The translations under genes and the position numbers were made by a program. A stretch of 64,000 nt of DNA from Umbilicaria muhlenbergii (lineage: Eukaryota > Ascomycota > Lecanoromycetes > Umbilicariales > Umbilicariaceae): contig KK106981.1 of the NCBI GenBank assembly GCA_000611775.1, positions 9,386,497-9,450,496 of the forward strand, read 5' to 3'. Under the pieces are notes generated by a model. The model made no database searches and was not told the origin of the DNA. It saw nothing but the letters and a program-made list of their open reading frames with translations. Numbering within the stretch: the first letter of the stretch is position 1; every line of letters starts with the position of its first letter. This document shows positions 12,304-24,900 of this stretch, piece by piece.

Positions 12304-13300
12304 GGTTGACGCTAATGGACTGCTGTAAGTCGCTCATGCGTTGTGGTCGATGTTGAGATGCCTGGCAGCTCGGGTGCGAGTACAAGAACCGAGCCTTGCC
12401 CAAATGAAGTGGGCCAGGTCTCGGACATGTGCAATGGAAAATCGCTCTGATCAGTAGCACTGCGGCACTGGCTGACTTGAAAAACGCAAACACGCAGCCT
12501 GAAAAGAGCCCGGAAGAAGGGTGGCTGTAATGAACGAAGAACACCCTTGAAGTACTCAACAGATACAGATATTGCAGTAAATGAATGGGGCCTTGCAGAT
12601 GTCGTCGCAGTACGGAGTAAAGGACGGTGCCGCTTCAGCCCATAGGCGCATTAGTTAGATGTTGGTGGCGCTCCGTCGCGACGGCGGAACGCGCAGCAGG
12701 TGGCGGGTTGAGTTAATGGCAGTTGTGACAGGGGACTCCCATCAACAAGGCACAGATCTCAACCTTCCCAGGCCTCACGCGTGTAGAGACCATCGAGCCC
12801 TGTAATCGGCGTGAGAGAATGTGCAGATATGGCAGTCCATCATCAAGTTGCTGCTGGATGCCGCCTGGGGTCCCTTTGCTGAGAAGTGCCACTTGTTCTG
12901 ACCTGGCCCGCCAGATTTAGGGCGAAATGCCAAATGACGAAGCATTGGAAGGATTGGACGGATCGTAAACCAAGTAATTCCATTTATGCAGCCCATGGCA
13001 CGGATTGGCAGAATTTTCTCGAACACAGGAAATCGGTATACGAAATATGGCTGCCTGGAGATCGGTCTGCCTCGGGGGATTCAGGCCTCAGGCGGTTCAG
13101 TCAACCTTACGGTCGCCTAGAAGCACTTTATTGTCTAAGGTAGCTTACCTAAGCTCGCGAAGGTAAGATACCTCTTGTTGCCTCAGCTAGCTCAGACCTC
13201 ATTCCGAAAAGGCTTGCTAGCGCGCACCACCCTGGCAAAACCATGGAGCTAACCTGTTCGGATAGCTTTTCTCCATAGGGTCTGAGCGCGTTATTGGCAA
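12304..13300. other. Intergenic region upstream of the membrane protein gene
   Basis: GC-balanced sequence with no convincing coding potential. The first few hundred bases are presumably the promoter of the gene starting at 12303; I see no clear TATA box. The region runs into AT-rich mutated repeat DNA from about 13.3 kb. A small hairpin (CTCAGATAT...ATATCTGAG, 13349-13377) marks the start of the repeat block. Confidence 0.4.
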
Positions 13301-13631
13301 ATACGCTCTGAAATCGCTTCACTTAAAGTAATCTAATTTAGCACAGTGCTCAGATATATCTCCTGTGAATATCTGAGAAATACGCGTAAGTTACTGAAAC
13401 GCTCATAAAATAAAAAACATATGAGTCATCTACAGAGAAACATAGGCTTAGATCATAGTCACAGGTCATGTAGGCGCATTATATGAGCAGCTGCAAAGGT
13501 TTACATTCTTTATTATTAATTTCACCTGACCTCAACTCTCAACACCTGAGAAAGCAAAGTCTTTAAACTCCTGTAAAAAGAAATGCCCCCTTGAGTCTGG
13601 TTAAGCCCCGCTTATGCCACGTCAGGGTTGA

Positions 13632-13669
13632 TGTCAGTATGTTTAAGCAATGCTTTAAACATACTGACA
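13632..13669. repeat. Perfect inverted repeat, 15-bp arms
   Basis: TGTCAGTATGTTTAA and its exact complement are separated by 8 bp. It sits just before the first copy of the three-copy repeat, and a degraded half-site (catactgacag) precedes the third copy at about 15650, so it may mark the repeat's edge. Confidence 0.75.
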
Positions 13670-13690
13670 CTCTTACCCTCCTCCTCCCCG

Positions 13691-14126
13691 TTCAAGCTGA
13701 CAGATGATTCAACACTTATCAGATGCTTCAAGGATCTGTGATCAAAAATCTCATGACAGTGAGCTTGTGATCCTGTGTTATGTTAGCCAACTGTAGCCCC
13801 TCAAATTTAATAACTCAAGTGATACTTGCCTGTCAATTCAACACCTTGTGCTGCAGCTGAGGAAGAAATCCTCACTGACATTCTTTTATCACTGAGGGCC
13901 TGGCCAGTCCTGAGTGCGGCATTAATCACACTCAGAGCATGAAGCTGAGCCTTCATGAGGAGAGATGAAGGAGAAAAGAAGAAGAAAGTTTGCAGTGATG
14001 ATTTTAAAATAATGATGAAGAGCTTTTGAGCAGACGGTCCTGTTATGATCTTGATGTTGTTATCAGAGCCGTCATCAAGATTGATAACATTGTCATTCAA
14101 CTTTAAGGTGATAATCTTGTTCATGA
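13691..14126. repeat. Unknown AT-rich repeat, copy A (short)
   Basis: It begins ttcaagctgacagatgattc and aligns with 14134-14570 and 15672-16110. On the minus strand it contains an open frame of about 105 codons (14124-13807) with the stretches KLNDNVINLDDGSDN, MKAQLHALSVINAAL and VELTGKYHLSY, which recur in the other copies. That recurrence suggests a once-coding segment. I do not recognise the protein. It lacks the right-hand ~430 bp of copies B and C. Confidence 0.75.
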
Positions 14127-14133
14127 GCTCTCA

Positions 14134-15000
14134 GTTCAAGCTGATGGATGACTCAATGCTTATCAGTCACTTCAAGGATCTGTGATTAAAAATCTCACAG
14201 CAGTGAGCTTGTGATCCTGTGTTATGTTAGTCAATTGTAGCCCCTCAAGTTTAATAGCTCAAGTGATACTTGCCTGTTAATTCAACATCTTGTGCTGCAG
14301 TCAGAGGAGAAATCTTCACTGACATCTTCTCATCACTGAGGGCCTGATCAGTCCTGAGTGTGACATTAACTACACTCAAGGCATGAAGCTGAGCCTTCAT
14401 GAAGAGGGATGAAAGAGAGAAGAGGAAAGAGATTTGCAGTGACAATTTTAAAATAATGATGAAAAGCTTTTAAGCAGATGATCCTGCTATGATCTTGATG
14501 TCATTATCAGAGCCGTCATTGAGGTTGATAACATTATCATTCAACTTCAAGATGATAATCTTGTTCATGAATTTTTTGAGAGTAAATTTGCTCTTCACCT
14601 TGAATTTAATGAAAACAGTTAAGCATGACTCTTCTGTTGACTGAGGATTCTGCTTACTTTATTAAATGTTACAATGACAGTCATGTTCTTCACTCATTAA
14701 CATCCTTGTAATCTTGTCTTCAATACTCTCAGTGACTTTAATTTTGCATCAGGATTTTAAGAATTATATGACTTCCTTCTTCTGAACTCTTCACATAGAA
14801 TGCTTCAATTGTTGAGGTCTGTTAATGCAGCAACAGCATTCATCACATGATTTTTTGTGTACAGGAGCTTGATAATGCCTTGCAGCAACAAGTGCCTGAT
14901 ATGAGCTCAGGTGAGACTTGCATAATGTTGAATGAAGTGCATTTGCAGGTGATTGATCCTCACAACATAACAGAATGCATTAATGTCAATGACATTAAAA
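14134..15000. repeat. Unknown AT-rich repeat, copy B
   Basis: An 867-bp copy, directly abutting copy A in the same orientation. It shares the minus-strand frame ending VELTGKYHLSY and extends right to a conserved end (cattaatgtcaatgacattaaaa). Differences between copies are mainly C/T and G/A. The minus-strand frame is broken repeatedly in the extension. Confidence 0.75.
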
Positions 15001-15200
15001 ACATTCTGCAGATCATGAGGTAAGATGTGAGGATTCTTCTTTAAAGCTGACATATTGTGAGGTGATGTCTTGAAATAGGATGTAGAGTTGAATGTTTAAA
15101 TTTTGTAAATAATAAGAATTGCTTTTCAATGATAGATGAGATTTTCATGACATGCTATTGATGATGAGGAATTTGTTGAGGATGCTGACTGCATTTGTTG

Positions 15201-15374
15201 AGAATGCTGACAGTGTTGTGAGGTGAAGTAATTAAGTGAAGTAACAGGAAAAAGCAGGATGTGTGATTTTACACATCAGTGAATATGAGAATGCTGACAG
15301 TGTTGTGAGGTGAAGTAATTAAGTGAAGTAACAGGAAAAAGCAGAATGCATGATTTTATGCATTAATGAATATG
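15201..15374. repeat. 87-bp tandem duplication
   Basis: A unit starting agaatgctgacagtgttgtg is repeated twice head to tail with only a few C/T or G/A differences. It lies between copies B and C of the larger repeat and shows no coding signal. Confidence 0.85.
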
Positions 15375-15671
15375 CACTCTGAAGTGACATAGCATCCTGA
15401 AAAGGTAAGAGATGAAATTGATGAGGCTCATATATATTTATTTGACTTAATTATCAGCTTGTATTATCATCCTCATACTCCTCAATGTTCTGATCAGCAT
15501 TACTTCAGTTCAGCATCCTTCAAAATCCCCTCAATTCAACATCAGTTAATCATGAATGCATCATCTGATTCAGCTAGTCATTCAGCTGCTGTTAAAACTA
15601 GTCAATGTTGCATTTCTCATGACATTGACTGTGCTTCAAGCATACTGACAGCCTCATCCTTCAACCCCCTC

Positions 15672-16536
15672 TTCAAGTCAACAGATGACTCAACGCTTAT
15701 CAGATGCTTCAAGAATTCATGATTAAAAATCTCACAGCAGTGAGCCTGTGATCCTGTGTTATGTTAGTCAACTGTAGCCTCTCAAGTTTAATAGCTTAAA
15801 TGATACTTGCCTGTAAATTCAACACCTTGTGCTGCAGTTGAGGAAGAAATCCTCATTGACATTCTTCTGTCACTGAGAGCCTGATCAGTCCTGAGTGTGA
15901 CATTAATCACACTTAAAGCATGAAGCTGAGCCTCTGTGAGAAGAGATGAAGGAGAGAAGAAGAAGAAGATTTGCAGTGATGATTTTAAAATAATGATGAA
16001 AAGCTTTTAAGCAGATGATCTTGCTATGACTTCAATGTCATTATCAGAGTCATCATCAAGATCAATAACACTGTTGTTCAACTTCAAGGTGATAATCTTG
16101 TTCATGACTTGTTTAAAGGTTGATGTGCTCCTCACCTTGAATTTAATGAAATCAGTTAGGCAGGAGTCTTCTGTTGACTGAGAATATTACTTACTTTATT
16201 AAATGTGACAATGACAGTCATGTTCTTCATTCATTGACATCCTCACAATCTTGTCTTCAACACACTCAGTGATTTTAGCTTTGCATCAGGATTTCAAGAA
16301 TTATATGACTTCCCTCCTCTGAACTTGTCACATAAGGTGCTTCACTTATTCAGGTTCATCAGTGCTGCAACAGCATTCACCACATGATTCTTCATATACA
16401 GGAGCTTGATAATGCCTTGCAGCAACAGGTGCCTGATATGAGCTCAGATGAGACTTGCATAATGTTAAATGTGATGCATTTGCAGGTGAGTGATCCCCAC
16501 AACATAACAAGATGCATTAATGTCAATGACATTAAA
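15672..16536. repeat. Unknown AT-rich repeat, copy C
   Basis: An 865-bp copy collinear with copy B over its whole length, including the conserved right end cattaatgtcaatgacattaaaa. The segment between B and C (15001-15671) has no matching partner apart from the 87-bp duplication. Confidence 0.75.
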
Positions 16537-17699
16537 AGAGTTTCATGAGTCATGAGGGACCTGATCAGGGTTCTTGTTTAACTTTGACTGTTTCAGCATG
16601 ATGAACAAGGCCTGATCTTGGGTTTTCTACAGTGTTGAATATAAGTTTGATTTAGAATGAGATGATATGCGTATGTTGATGACAATCTAATGATTTCATG
16701 AAAGGTCAAAGGTGAATGTGATGATTCAGTTCAATTATTTAAGGGTTCAGTTTATTAGCTTTGACCTTCCTCAGCGCTTATTAAGAGCACATGCTCATGC
16801 AGGAAACAATGTATTCAGATTTAAAACCCTTGATCAATTGATATCTCAAGACTCTTTTCATGATATTGTATATCTGTGTCATTCAGTTTTATGATTCTGA
16901 TCTGAACATCATCTGGTAGGGTGTCATATCCAGGGTAGAATTTCATGTTTGAAGAAAAGTTATCAAGTGAGGTGTTGTCCTTGACTTTCTTCTTTGCAGC
17001 GTCTGTCAGCTTTCTTAATGCAGGGTCCTTAGCTGTGGTTCATTCATGCTGTGAAAAGAGCTCAAGCTTGAAGCTTTGTGTGTTGAGCACTCCTTTGACA
17101 AGCTGTCATCACATATCATGATATGTGATACCCTCAGGCATGATTTCTTGTGTCACTCATGCTGCTCTTGTTGCTCTTATTGCTTGAGTTGCTCATGTTG
17201 TCTGAGTTGCTCATGTTGCTTGTGTTGCTCTTCTCATCTTTTTCACTCTTCTCACTCTTCTTATTCTTTTCACTCTTCTTGTCTTTCTTGTTCTTCTTGT
17301 TGATTTCAACTTTCTTGTTGATTCTGTCATTGTACTGTCATTCTTTTGTCATTGTTAATTGATCTTTTGAGGTGGCAAGAATCATGTTTACTGTCATGAG
17401 GTCAGTTTAACCTTAAATGAAAAAACCTTTTCATTATGATAACTAAATCATCATGACCTCATCACTCACTCTCATCACTCACCCTCATCACTCACCTTCA
17501 TCATTGTGCTCAGTTTCTCATTTAATTGCTAAAAGATGAACCTGAATACATTTACTCATTATGAAACCTTCTTTTGATTTAACAGAGCCGCCATCATCCT
17601 CTTCATCATTTTACTTAATAAATCTTTCATCAACTTTACCTCCTTCACCGCGTCTCAGCTCCTTATATCAGACATAAGATAATACATCATTCTGCTCTT
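16537..17699. other. AT-rich mutated repeat DNA with low-complexity runs
   Basis: There is no supported gene. The sequence includes a run of TTGCTC/TTGCTT triplet-like units (about 17150-17300) and a short CTCATCACTCAC repeat (about 17455-17505). Open frames here are composed almost only of Cys/Ser or Leu/Phe and are artefacts of these runs. Confidence 0.5.
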
Positions 17700-20170
17700 A
17701 AACACCTCAAGATGAGCCTCCTGTGAAATGATGACAAGTTAAGAGTTGAACCTCTCTTATGAATGACTTTGGCAAACTGTTATACATTCTGAACCTTTTT
17801 CATAACTGGCACTGAACATTTCAATCTTTGTTGAAGACCCTGATCACAAATTGAACTGATCACAGATTTCAAAAGCTGTACAACACCTTTAAATCCTTTG
17901 CCTATGATGAGATACTGAAGAGAAAAGATGAGGTTTTAAAACAAGATGATTAAACAAGGCTTCTGAACATACAAGGATTCACAGAGGCAGGGAAAATTCT
18001 TCAGGCTGAAGTAAAGACTTTGTTCAAAACACTCTGCTTTGAGAAATACACTGCAGATGAGTCCACTGAGTCTCTGACTCATATGAATAAATTCATCAGC
18101 ATGTTACATACATTTGTGCCCTGTTGAATGAAGCTTCTTCATGTCATCAGTCATCCTTCAGACAAGCCACAGTCAACCCCTCTGAAAGCAAAGTATGTGA
18201 TAATATTATCAATACTTTGCTATCAAATGCATTGAAACAACTGTGACAATCTTTTAAGTCTGATGAGCCTATACCTGTTTCAAGGTGAAAGTCAACAGAG
18301 GGTGATTAATATCATGAATGAACTCAGCCTGTCAAAGTCATATAAGACAATTTGACACTGAGTGAAGGAGTTGAGCAAGCTGAGTTAAAAGAAGATCCTT
18401 GAGGTTGAAGCATCTTTCTCTGCAGTTGTGACATATGATAATTTTAAATACACAGACAGCACTTGAGGAGAATGTACAGGAGATAAATGAACCTTTCAGT
18501 TCATCATCACTGCTTTAATCTTTTCAAGGCAATGTATATCAGCTGAAAGATTATTACAGAGCATGTGAAGATCACATATTTCTTTGCAAGCAATGAATGT
18601 CTTGAAGAAATTATCACAAGATTATACATATCATCTGATATGATTCACCTCTTATTCAAACATCATGAACAACGCTAACTTAATAAACAGATTAAGAAGT
18701 ATTTCCTTGAAGTGATAATAAAGTAAATATATGCAACAAGCTCTGACACTGTCATTTCATCACAATTCTGAATGACAATCATGCTGCAGGTTGAGCTTAT
18801 CATCATGAGATAAATCACCTCATACCCTCTTCAACTGATCATGATGAATGAGAGCATCATCATCAACAATATAACAATACTGAAGAACATCTTTCTGAAT
18901 CAATTGAGTTATCAGACAGAGGATACTCAATTTTGCATCAATTTATGATTAATGTTTGAAGATCTGAAGACTGTCAAGTGAATGCACTCTGTTATCAGTA
19001 TTCAACACTCAACCGCAGAACTATCATTTGATAAGATGAGTTGATTACTTTCAGGTCTTGATCTATGACATCTTTGACTCAACATGTTACAGCTGATACA
19101 TAAAGCTCACTGAGGTGCCAGCTTTTCACTTGATCAGTCAACTTTACAATATGCAGCAGACAAATGAGATCAGTCTGAGGTCATGAAGCTGAATAAGTTT
19201 CAAGCACTTGAGGATCTTATCCTTCACAGCTACTACACTCATGTGAATGAGGTTCTTATGTTGACAATGTGACGTGATTCAGTTGCTGTTGATTCAGAGT
19301 TCAAAAGACTGACATGGCTGTGAGAGCATACCTGACTGGCATGAAATAATCAGCTGAACAGATTATATGAGGCATTTCACTCAGATCTGATGAGTATGAC
19401 TGAAAAAGACATGCTGAATGATCACTGACAGAATCATGTTCAGTTTTGTAATCATGTGAAGGTCTACATGCTTCTGTCTTACATCATTAAGCATGCAGAC
19501 ATTGAACTTCTTCACTGAGCCTTACAGAAGTGCTGCATCATGTTTTAATTCAAAACTGCCGGGAAGGTCCAGTATGCACGGGAACTTATTTAACAATTAC
19601 ACATCACTGACAGTGATGCATTCAGTGTTGAATTACAGCAGATCATTCTTGTCAACAGTCTTGTCAACCTTCATCTCAATGATCATAATCATGATCACAC
19701 ATTTGAGACAGATTGACTTCTTGAGCTTCACAACAACATTATGAAGTTCTTTTGAAGTGAATGATCATCATTTACCTTGGGAAGTGAGAAGCTCCTTGAG
19801 CAATGTGCACTGAATGAACCTTATTTTCAGAGATTAAAGCATGGCATAAAGACAACCTTCAGTTCATGACAATCAGGTGAACACTCATTCAAAAGTGCCT
19901 CTGAGGATATTCTCTTCATGGCAAGGACGCTGACACAGTCATCTTTGAGCATTAATCATGAGCACTTTACTGATTATGATGTCATAAATTTAAGAGATGA
20001 GGGCCTTCTACATTTAAATGAAAACATTGCAACATACAATGCAGAGGCTCAAAACAGCTTTGACTGAGATGATGAGAATATTAAAAGTACAGTGAAAGAG
20101 CTGTTAAATGAGTATTCAGCAACTACATCAAACTCTCTTGCAGCCTTTAAAGAATTTGAATTGATTTAAA
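17700..20170 (+). pseudogene. Degraded DUF6589-like coding region
   Basis: The plus strand keeps scattered blocks that I match, from memory of the family, to fungal DUF6589 proteins. They are a VINIMNELSLSKSY-type block (about 18.3 kb), the VTYDNFKYTD signature (about 18.42 kb), TFQFITTALIF (about 18.5 kb), SLDQSTLQYAADK (about 19.13 kb), FQALEDLILHSYYTHV (about 19.2 kb) and an ILVNSLVNLHLND block (about 19.65 kb). Order and spacing fit the family. The region is AT-rich and CpG-poor, and every frame is interrupted many times, so it is a fossil. DUF6589 function is unknown; members are often multicopy in fungal genomes, which would explain its capture by repeat-directed mutation. No terminal repeats could be assigned to it. 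Confidence 0.55.
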
Positions 20171-20400
20171 TCATGCATTGTCACTGAAATGAGCAGGAGC
20201 CTTTCTCTTTTGATTAAAAGAAGATGACAGTAAATTTAAATTCTGTTCCCTCAGTGCAGTTGATTGTCAGTTACTGTCAACAACAGCCTTCAGAACTGAT
20301 GTTGCATGTACAGTGTTTAATTGAAATCTACATCATGCAATGCTCAAAGAATCTCTGACTGTATGTTGACCCTTTGTGAATTTCTCACTTTGAGGTCTGA

Positions 20401-20660
20401 ATGATGAAAGTGAAGGCAACAGAGGCAGTGAAGGCATCTGAGATGACAGGAGTTGAGATGATGAAGATTGAGACAGTGAAGATTAAGATGACAGAGGTTG
20501 AGATGATGAAGGTTGAGATGATGAAGATTGAGACAATGAAGGTTGAGATGATGAAGGTTGAGATGATGAAGGTTGAGATGACAGAGCTTGAAATGACAGA
20601 GCTTGAGATGACAGAGCTTGAGATGATTGAGATGATTATGAGAAAGGCAGCAGAGATGTA
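20401..20660. repeat. GAGATGATGAAGGTT-type minisatellite
   Basis: Imperfect 15-30 bp units rich in gagatgatgaaggtt and gagatgacagagctt. They encode Lys/Glu/Met runs on one strand and Leu/His runs on the other; neither is treated as a gene. Confidence 0.85.
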
Positions 20661-21150
20661 TCAAGAGTGAACTCATCAATGATGTTTAAGAAAGATAATG
20701 TTCATGAATTGCTCTGTTCCTGTAATTGACTGATTTAAGTCTGCTTCTTAGCAAGCTTCCTAACAGGATTTGATGCACAGTCATTTCACTGAGATGATTT
20801 TTTAAACTCCTTTAAAATTTTTCAAGCTTTCTTTCAATGTTCTTGATCAGTGAGGTCAGAGCTCAGCTTTCTCTTTTCTCTTTTTCAATCATTGTTATCT
20901 GTTCATGCTTTGAATGCTGATGAATCCTTTGCCTCAAAATTCAGCTGAGTTGAAGCAATAATAATGATCACAACTTTCTCTTAATCATGCAACTTCTTCA
21001 CACCTGCACCTCCTCATCTCTGCAGAGTGCTTAAATCATTGATACAATTCCTGTATTTGACAATGTTGCTTAAGAGTGAATCTGACATAACAACAGTAAG
21101 CTGCAGATGAAAGAAAAAACTGTGAAAAAGACTCTTTGCCTTTTGCTCAC

Positions 21151-21944
21151 TAACCTTAATTCTCACCCTGTACCCAGGTGGGTACAGTAAGGCTGACAGA
21201 GTATATTGTATCACAGTTTCAGTACTTCTCAGCCATTTCAGCCTTACTGTACCCAACCCCCTGTAATTGCTTGTACTCAACCTTAACTTTTGACAGAGAT
21301 GTTGAATAAAGAAGCTTGAAAGAAGAAAGTTATAAAACAGTCTGAGTTCTTAAACATGCAGTTCTGCCTGTCTTTTTATCCTAAGAACTCAGAAAGTTAT
21401 TAATTATGTAAATAAGTCTCAAGTCTTGATGTTCTGTCTTGATTTTCAGGGTCTTCTCACTATTCAGAGTCAGAACTTCGCACTTAAAGACTTACAACAC
21501 ATAGAACTTTAACACCTCAGCAGTTATGACAAAATGTTATATGAGAGAATTGTAGAGATCAATAAACTGAGTAGTTCTTACATTGAAAGTATTATCATAT
21601 CTGAAGAACTCACTGCTGTACAAAAAAGACAAGTTTATGCTCTGAAAATATTGATGTTCTTCCCTTTATACAGTACAGCGGTCGCAAAAAAGTTGAGTAT
21701 ATACACACTTACAACACACATAAGCTTAACACACTGCATATTTAAGAACTCAGACTGCTTTATAACTTTCTTCTTTCAAGCTTCTTTATTCAACATCTCT
21801 GTCAAAAGTTAAGGTTGGGTACAAGCAATTACAGGGGGTTGAGTACAGTAAGGCTGAAATGGCTGAGAAGTACTGAAACTGTGATACAATATACTCTGTC
21901 AGCCTTACTGTACCCACCTGGGTACAGGGTGAGAATTAAGGTTA
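21151..21944. mobile_element. TA-flanked inverted-repeat element (MITE-like, Tc1/mariner-type ends)
   Basis: The two ends are 212-bp inverted repeats (21151-21362 and 21733-21944) that differ at about four positions, all C/T or G/A. Both ends finish in TA followed by ACCTTAATTCTCACCC, which fits a TA target duplication as in Tc1/mariner or pogo elements. The 370-bp centre has no coding domain that I recognise. It contains a sequence like a Tc1-type end (acagcggtcgcaaaaaagtt, about 21674). Each arm also contains a nested 75-bp hairpin bounded by GGGTACAGTAAGGCTGA. The element abuts the truncated integrase of the gypsy element on its right. Confidence 0.75.
21180..21254. repeat. 75-bp inverted repeat nested in the left arm
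   Basis: GGGTACAGTAAGGCTGA and its exact complement (17-bp arms) bound a 75-bp segment. The mirror copy lies in the right arm (about 21841-21915), where one base of one arm differs. It may be a smaller element that was duplicated with the arm. Confidence 0.8.
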
Positions 21945-24900
21945 GGATTGAATCTCATGTCATACTTTCATACATGCTGCTCAGTGGCAGATCTGTAATG
22001 AAGTTCATTGTCATCATATGTCACAGCTCAGTTGAGACTGACAATGAGTTTAATAACTTGTATGATTTGTGATGAGCTGGCTTCACCTTTTGACATTTGA
22101 CACAGTCATGACAGTAACGTCATACATCTCTGACAACATCAGGTCAGTCATAAGATCATCACATTAATTTTGTAATTCTTGATTTCCTGAAATGACCTGC
22201 AAAGACATCATCATGAAATCAACTGATTACTGCATTGTGAAGGGCAGAGTTCTGTGGAATGTAGATCTTATCATCATAATATATGACATCCTCAATTTCC
22301 TCTCAACGTTTCATTATGTCAGGGAGTATTGTCATTATATTTATCATTTCTGACTCAGTCAAGTTGTTTCTACTCTTGAGAGGGGTAGCTAATCCCTGTC
22401 ATACTCATCATACTAAACCGTCTTTCAACTGTTTGGTATGAATCATATATTCAAGTTGTTTAATAAACATTCTTGTATAAGCTGTTATCTCCTCACCTAG
22501 GAGTGAGTGAGTAGACATGAGCTGAAGCGCTTTAACAGTGTCAACAGAAGAAGTGTTATCCTTACTTTAAAAGTTAATAAAAACATGACTTGTGTCATCA
22601 TTCATAATTACAGTGCTTGCTGCATTATTCTTGATTGAGTGCTGCTCAGGTTCTGCATACTCATGCTTTTTCATTCAGTCACAGCTTGCTTCTTGAGCAT
22701 ATAAGTCACAGACTGCTGATGTTTTAGTTATATCATCAGCTTCAGTATTCATCATATTGATATATTTGTCACGGCTTGCTTCTTGAGCATGTAGGTCATG
22801 AACTGCTGATGTTTCAGTCATGTCATCAACTTCAGTATTCATCATACTGATATTATTCATTGTGACAGGTACAACATTCTTTTGTTGTAACTTCTGTCAT
22901 ACTGAGCGTCTTGACTGCAGTGTCATTGCAGCAAGCATGTATAATTTCTTCTGCACTGACTTATAATCCTTGCTTCCTAAATGGAAGGACTGTCACATTA
23001 TTTCAGTGATGATTGAGGTACTGACAGTCTTCAGCAGTTCATAATCAGGTCATCTTGACAGATCATTAATAAAGTTCTTCTTGCTCTCTTGATATGTGAC
23101 CTTAAAGTCATACTCAGTGAGCTTTTCAGCTCACTTGAGCTGCCTTCATGTGAGGTTTGAGGTAGTCATAAATCAAACAAGATTTGCATGATCAGTCAAT
23201 ATGATGATCAGGTGCCTAGCGCCTCAACAGTAATGTCATTAATGATGCATGACTTTCATGATGACAAGGAGCTCTTGCTCACCTGTATCATATCAGGTCT
23301 CAGTATTTAGCAGCTTCTTACTATAGTAAGTAATTAATAATCAGTGCAATTGATCATCAATCTTGAAGTGTTGCATCAAGATTTCATTAATTGCAAATTC
23401 AGAGGCGTCTGTTTCAACCCTCATGAGTTTGTTTTCATCAAAATAGCATAATAATGAAGCACTCATGAAGGTCTCCTTCAGAGCATTAAACACTTTCAAT
23501 GCAGCTTCTGAGAGTGAAAAAGAGGCAGGTACAACATTTTCTTGTTATAATTCTTCTTTGACTTGCAGGTTACATGCTGAATACTCTGTACTGAATCTTC
23601 ACAATGAGGTCAGATTATTCTGCTTTCTTTTAGTAGCAGTCTATTGAGACTGAAGAGGAGAGAATGATGTATCCTCAGTTTTCTTTTTATTCTTTCCTGT
23701 TTTCAAGAGATTTAACAGTGATGCTGCAATTCATGAATAATCTTTTATAAACCTTCAGAAGAAGTTGATGAAGCCTAGAAAAACCTGCAATTCATGAATG
23801 TTCTCTGAGGGTAGTCATTCTTCAACAGCGTGAATTCTTTCTGAACTCATATGTATGCCTTCAATATTAATCTTAAACCTCAGGAAGTTCACTTCTGTTG
23901 CATTAAAGAAGCATTTGCTGATCTTAAGATGAAGATCATGACATCATAATGCAGTTAATACTTGTCATACATGCTCCTCATGTTCAGATTCATATTTGCT
24001 GAAGATCAGGATATCATCTAGATAAATCACACAGATTATATCAAGGAACTTGTTAAAAGCCTTATCAATGAAGGCCTGAAACATAGCAGGAGCATTTGTG
24101 AGACTGAAAAGCATGACAAGATATTTGAACAGGCTGAATCATGTTCAGAACACTGTTTTTCACTCATCTTCACCCTTGATTTGTATTCAATTATATGCAT
24201 TCTTGCAGTTCAGCTTAGTGAACTTCTTAACTCCTTGAAGATGATTCAACATATCTGATATGAGTGATAAGGGATAATGATTTTTAATGATAATGTCATT
24301 CAACCATCTATAGTCAATGACCAGTTGCAGACTTTCATTCAATTTAAGCATAAACATGACAGGTGAAGCTGCAGATGATATTAATTTGCAGATTATGTCT
24401 GCTTTCATAACATCATCTAAATATACCTTCAGTACATTGAGCTCAGCTGAGGACATTGAGTATAACTTTTCAAATAAAGGTTGCTGCCCTGATTTCAAGT
24501 CAATGACATGATCATGTAAACTTCTCTCAGGCAGAGACTGCTTCTCAGTTGCCTGAAATATGTTCATGTACTCATGATATTCAGGTGATAATGTGTCATA
24601 CACATCACTATCTCTGTCATACTGTAATGAGTTCATCTGGAGGGTATATTTTTCCATATCAGCCACTAGGTCCGCCGGCCCTATAAAGCAGTCAGTAATG
24701 ATGAGGTTGTTCATACATAAAACATTCTTCAACGCCTTCTTTTCATCAGCAGTGAATATATGACATGTGATAATATGTTTTGGCTTTCTCCATAGGAATT
24801 TACCTGTATTGTAGTAATGATTTGAGTTTGCATGAACTAGAAATGATAGCCTGAAGACAAAAGGAGCTGATGTGTTGTCTTGTGTGATAAAGAAATGATT

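Noticed and set aside
17076-17362. Cys/Ser-rich and Leu-rich open frames
   Set aside because: They derive from a TTGCTC-type simple repeat in mutated DNA.
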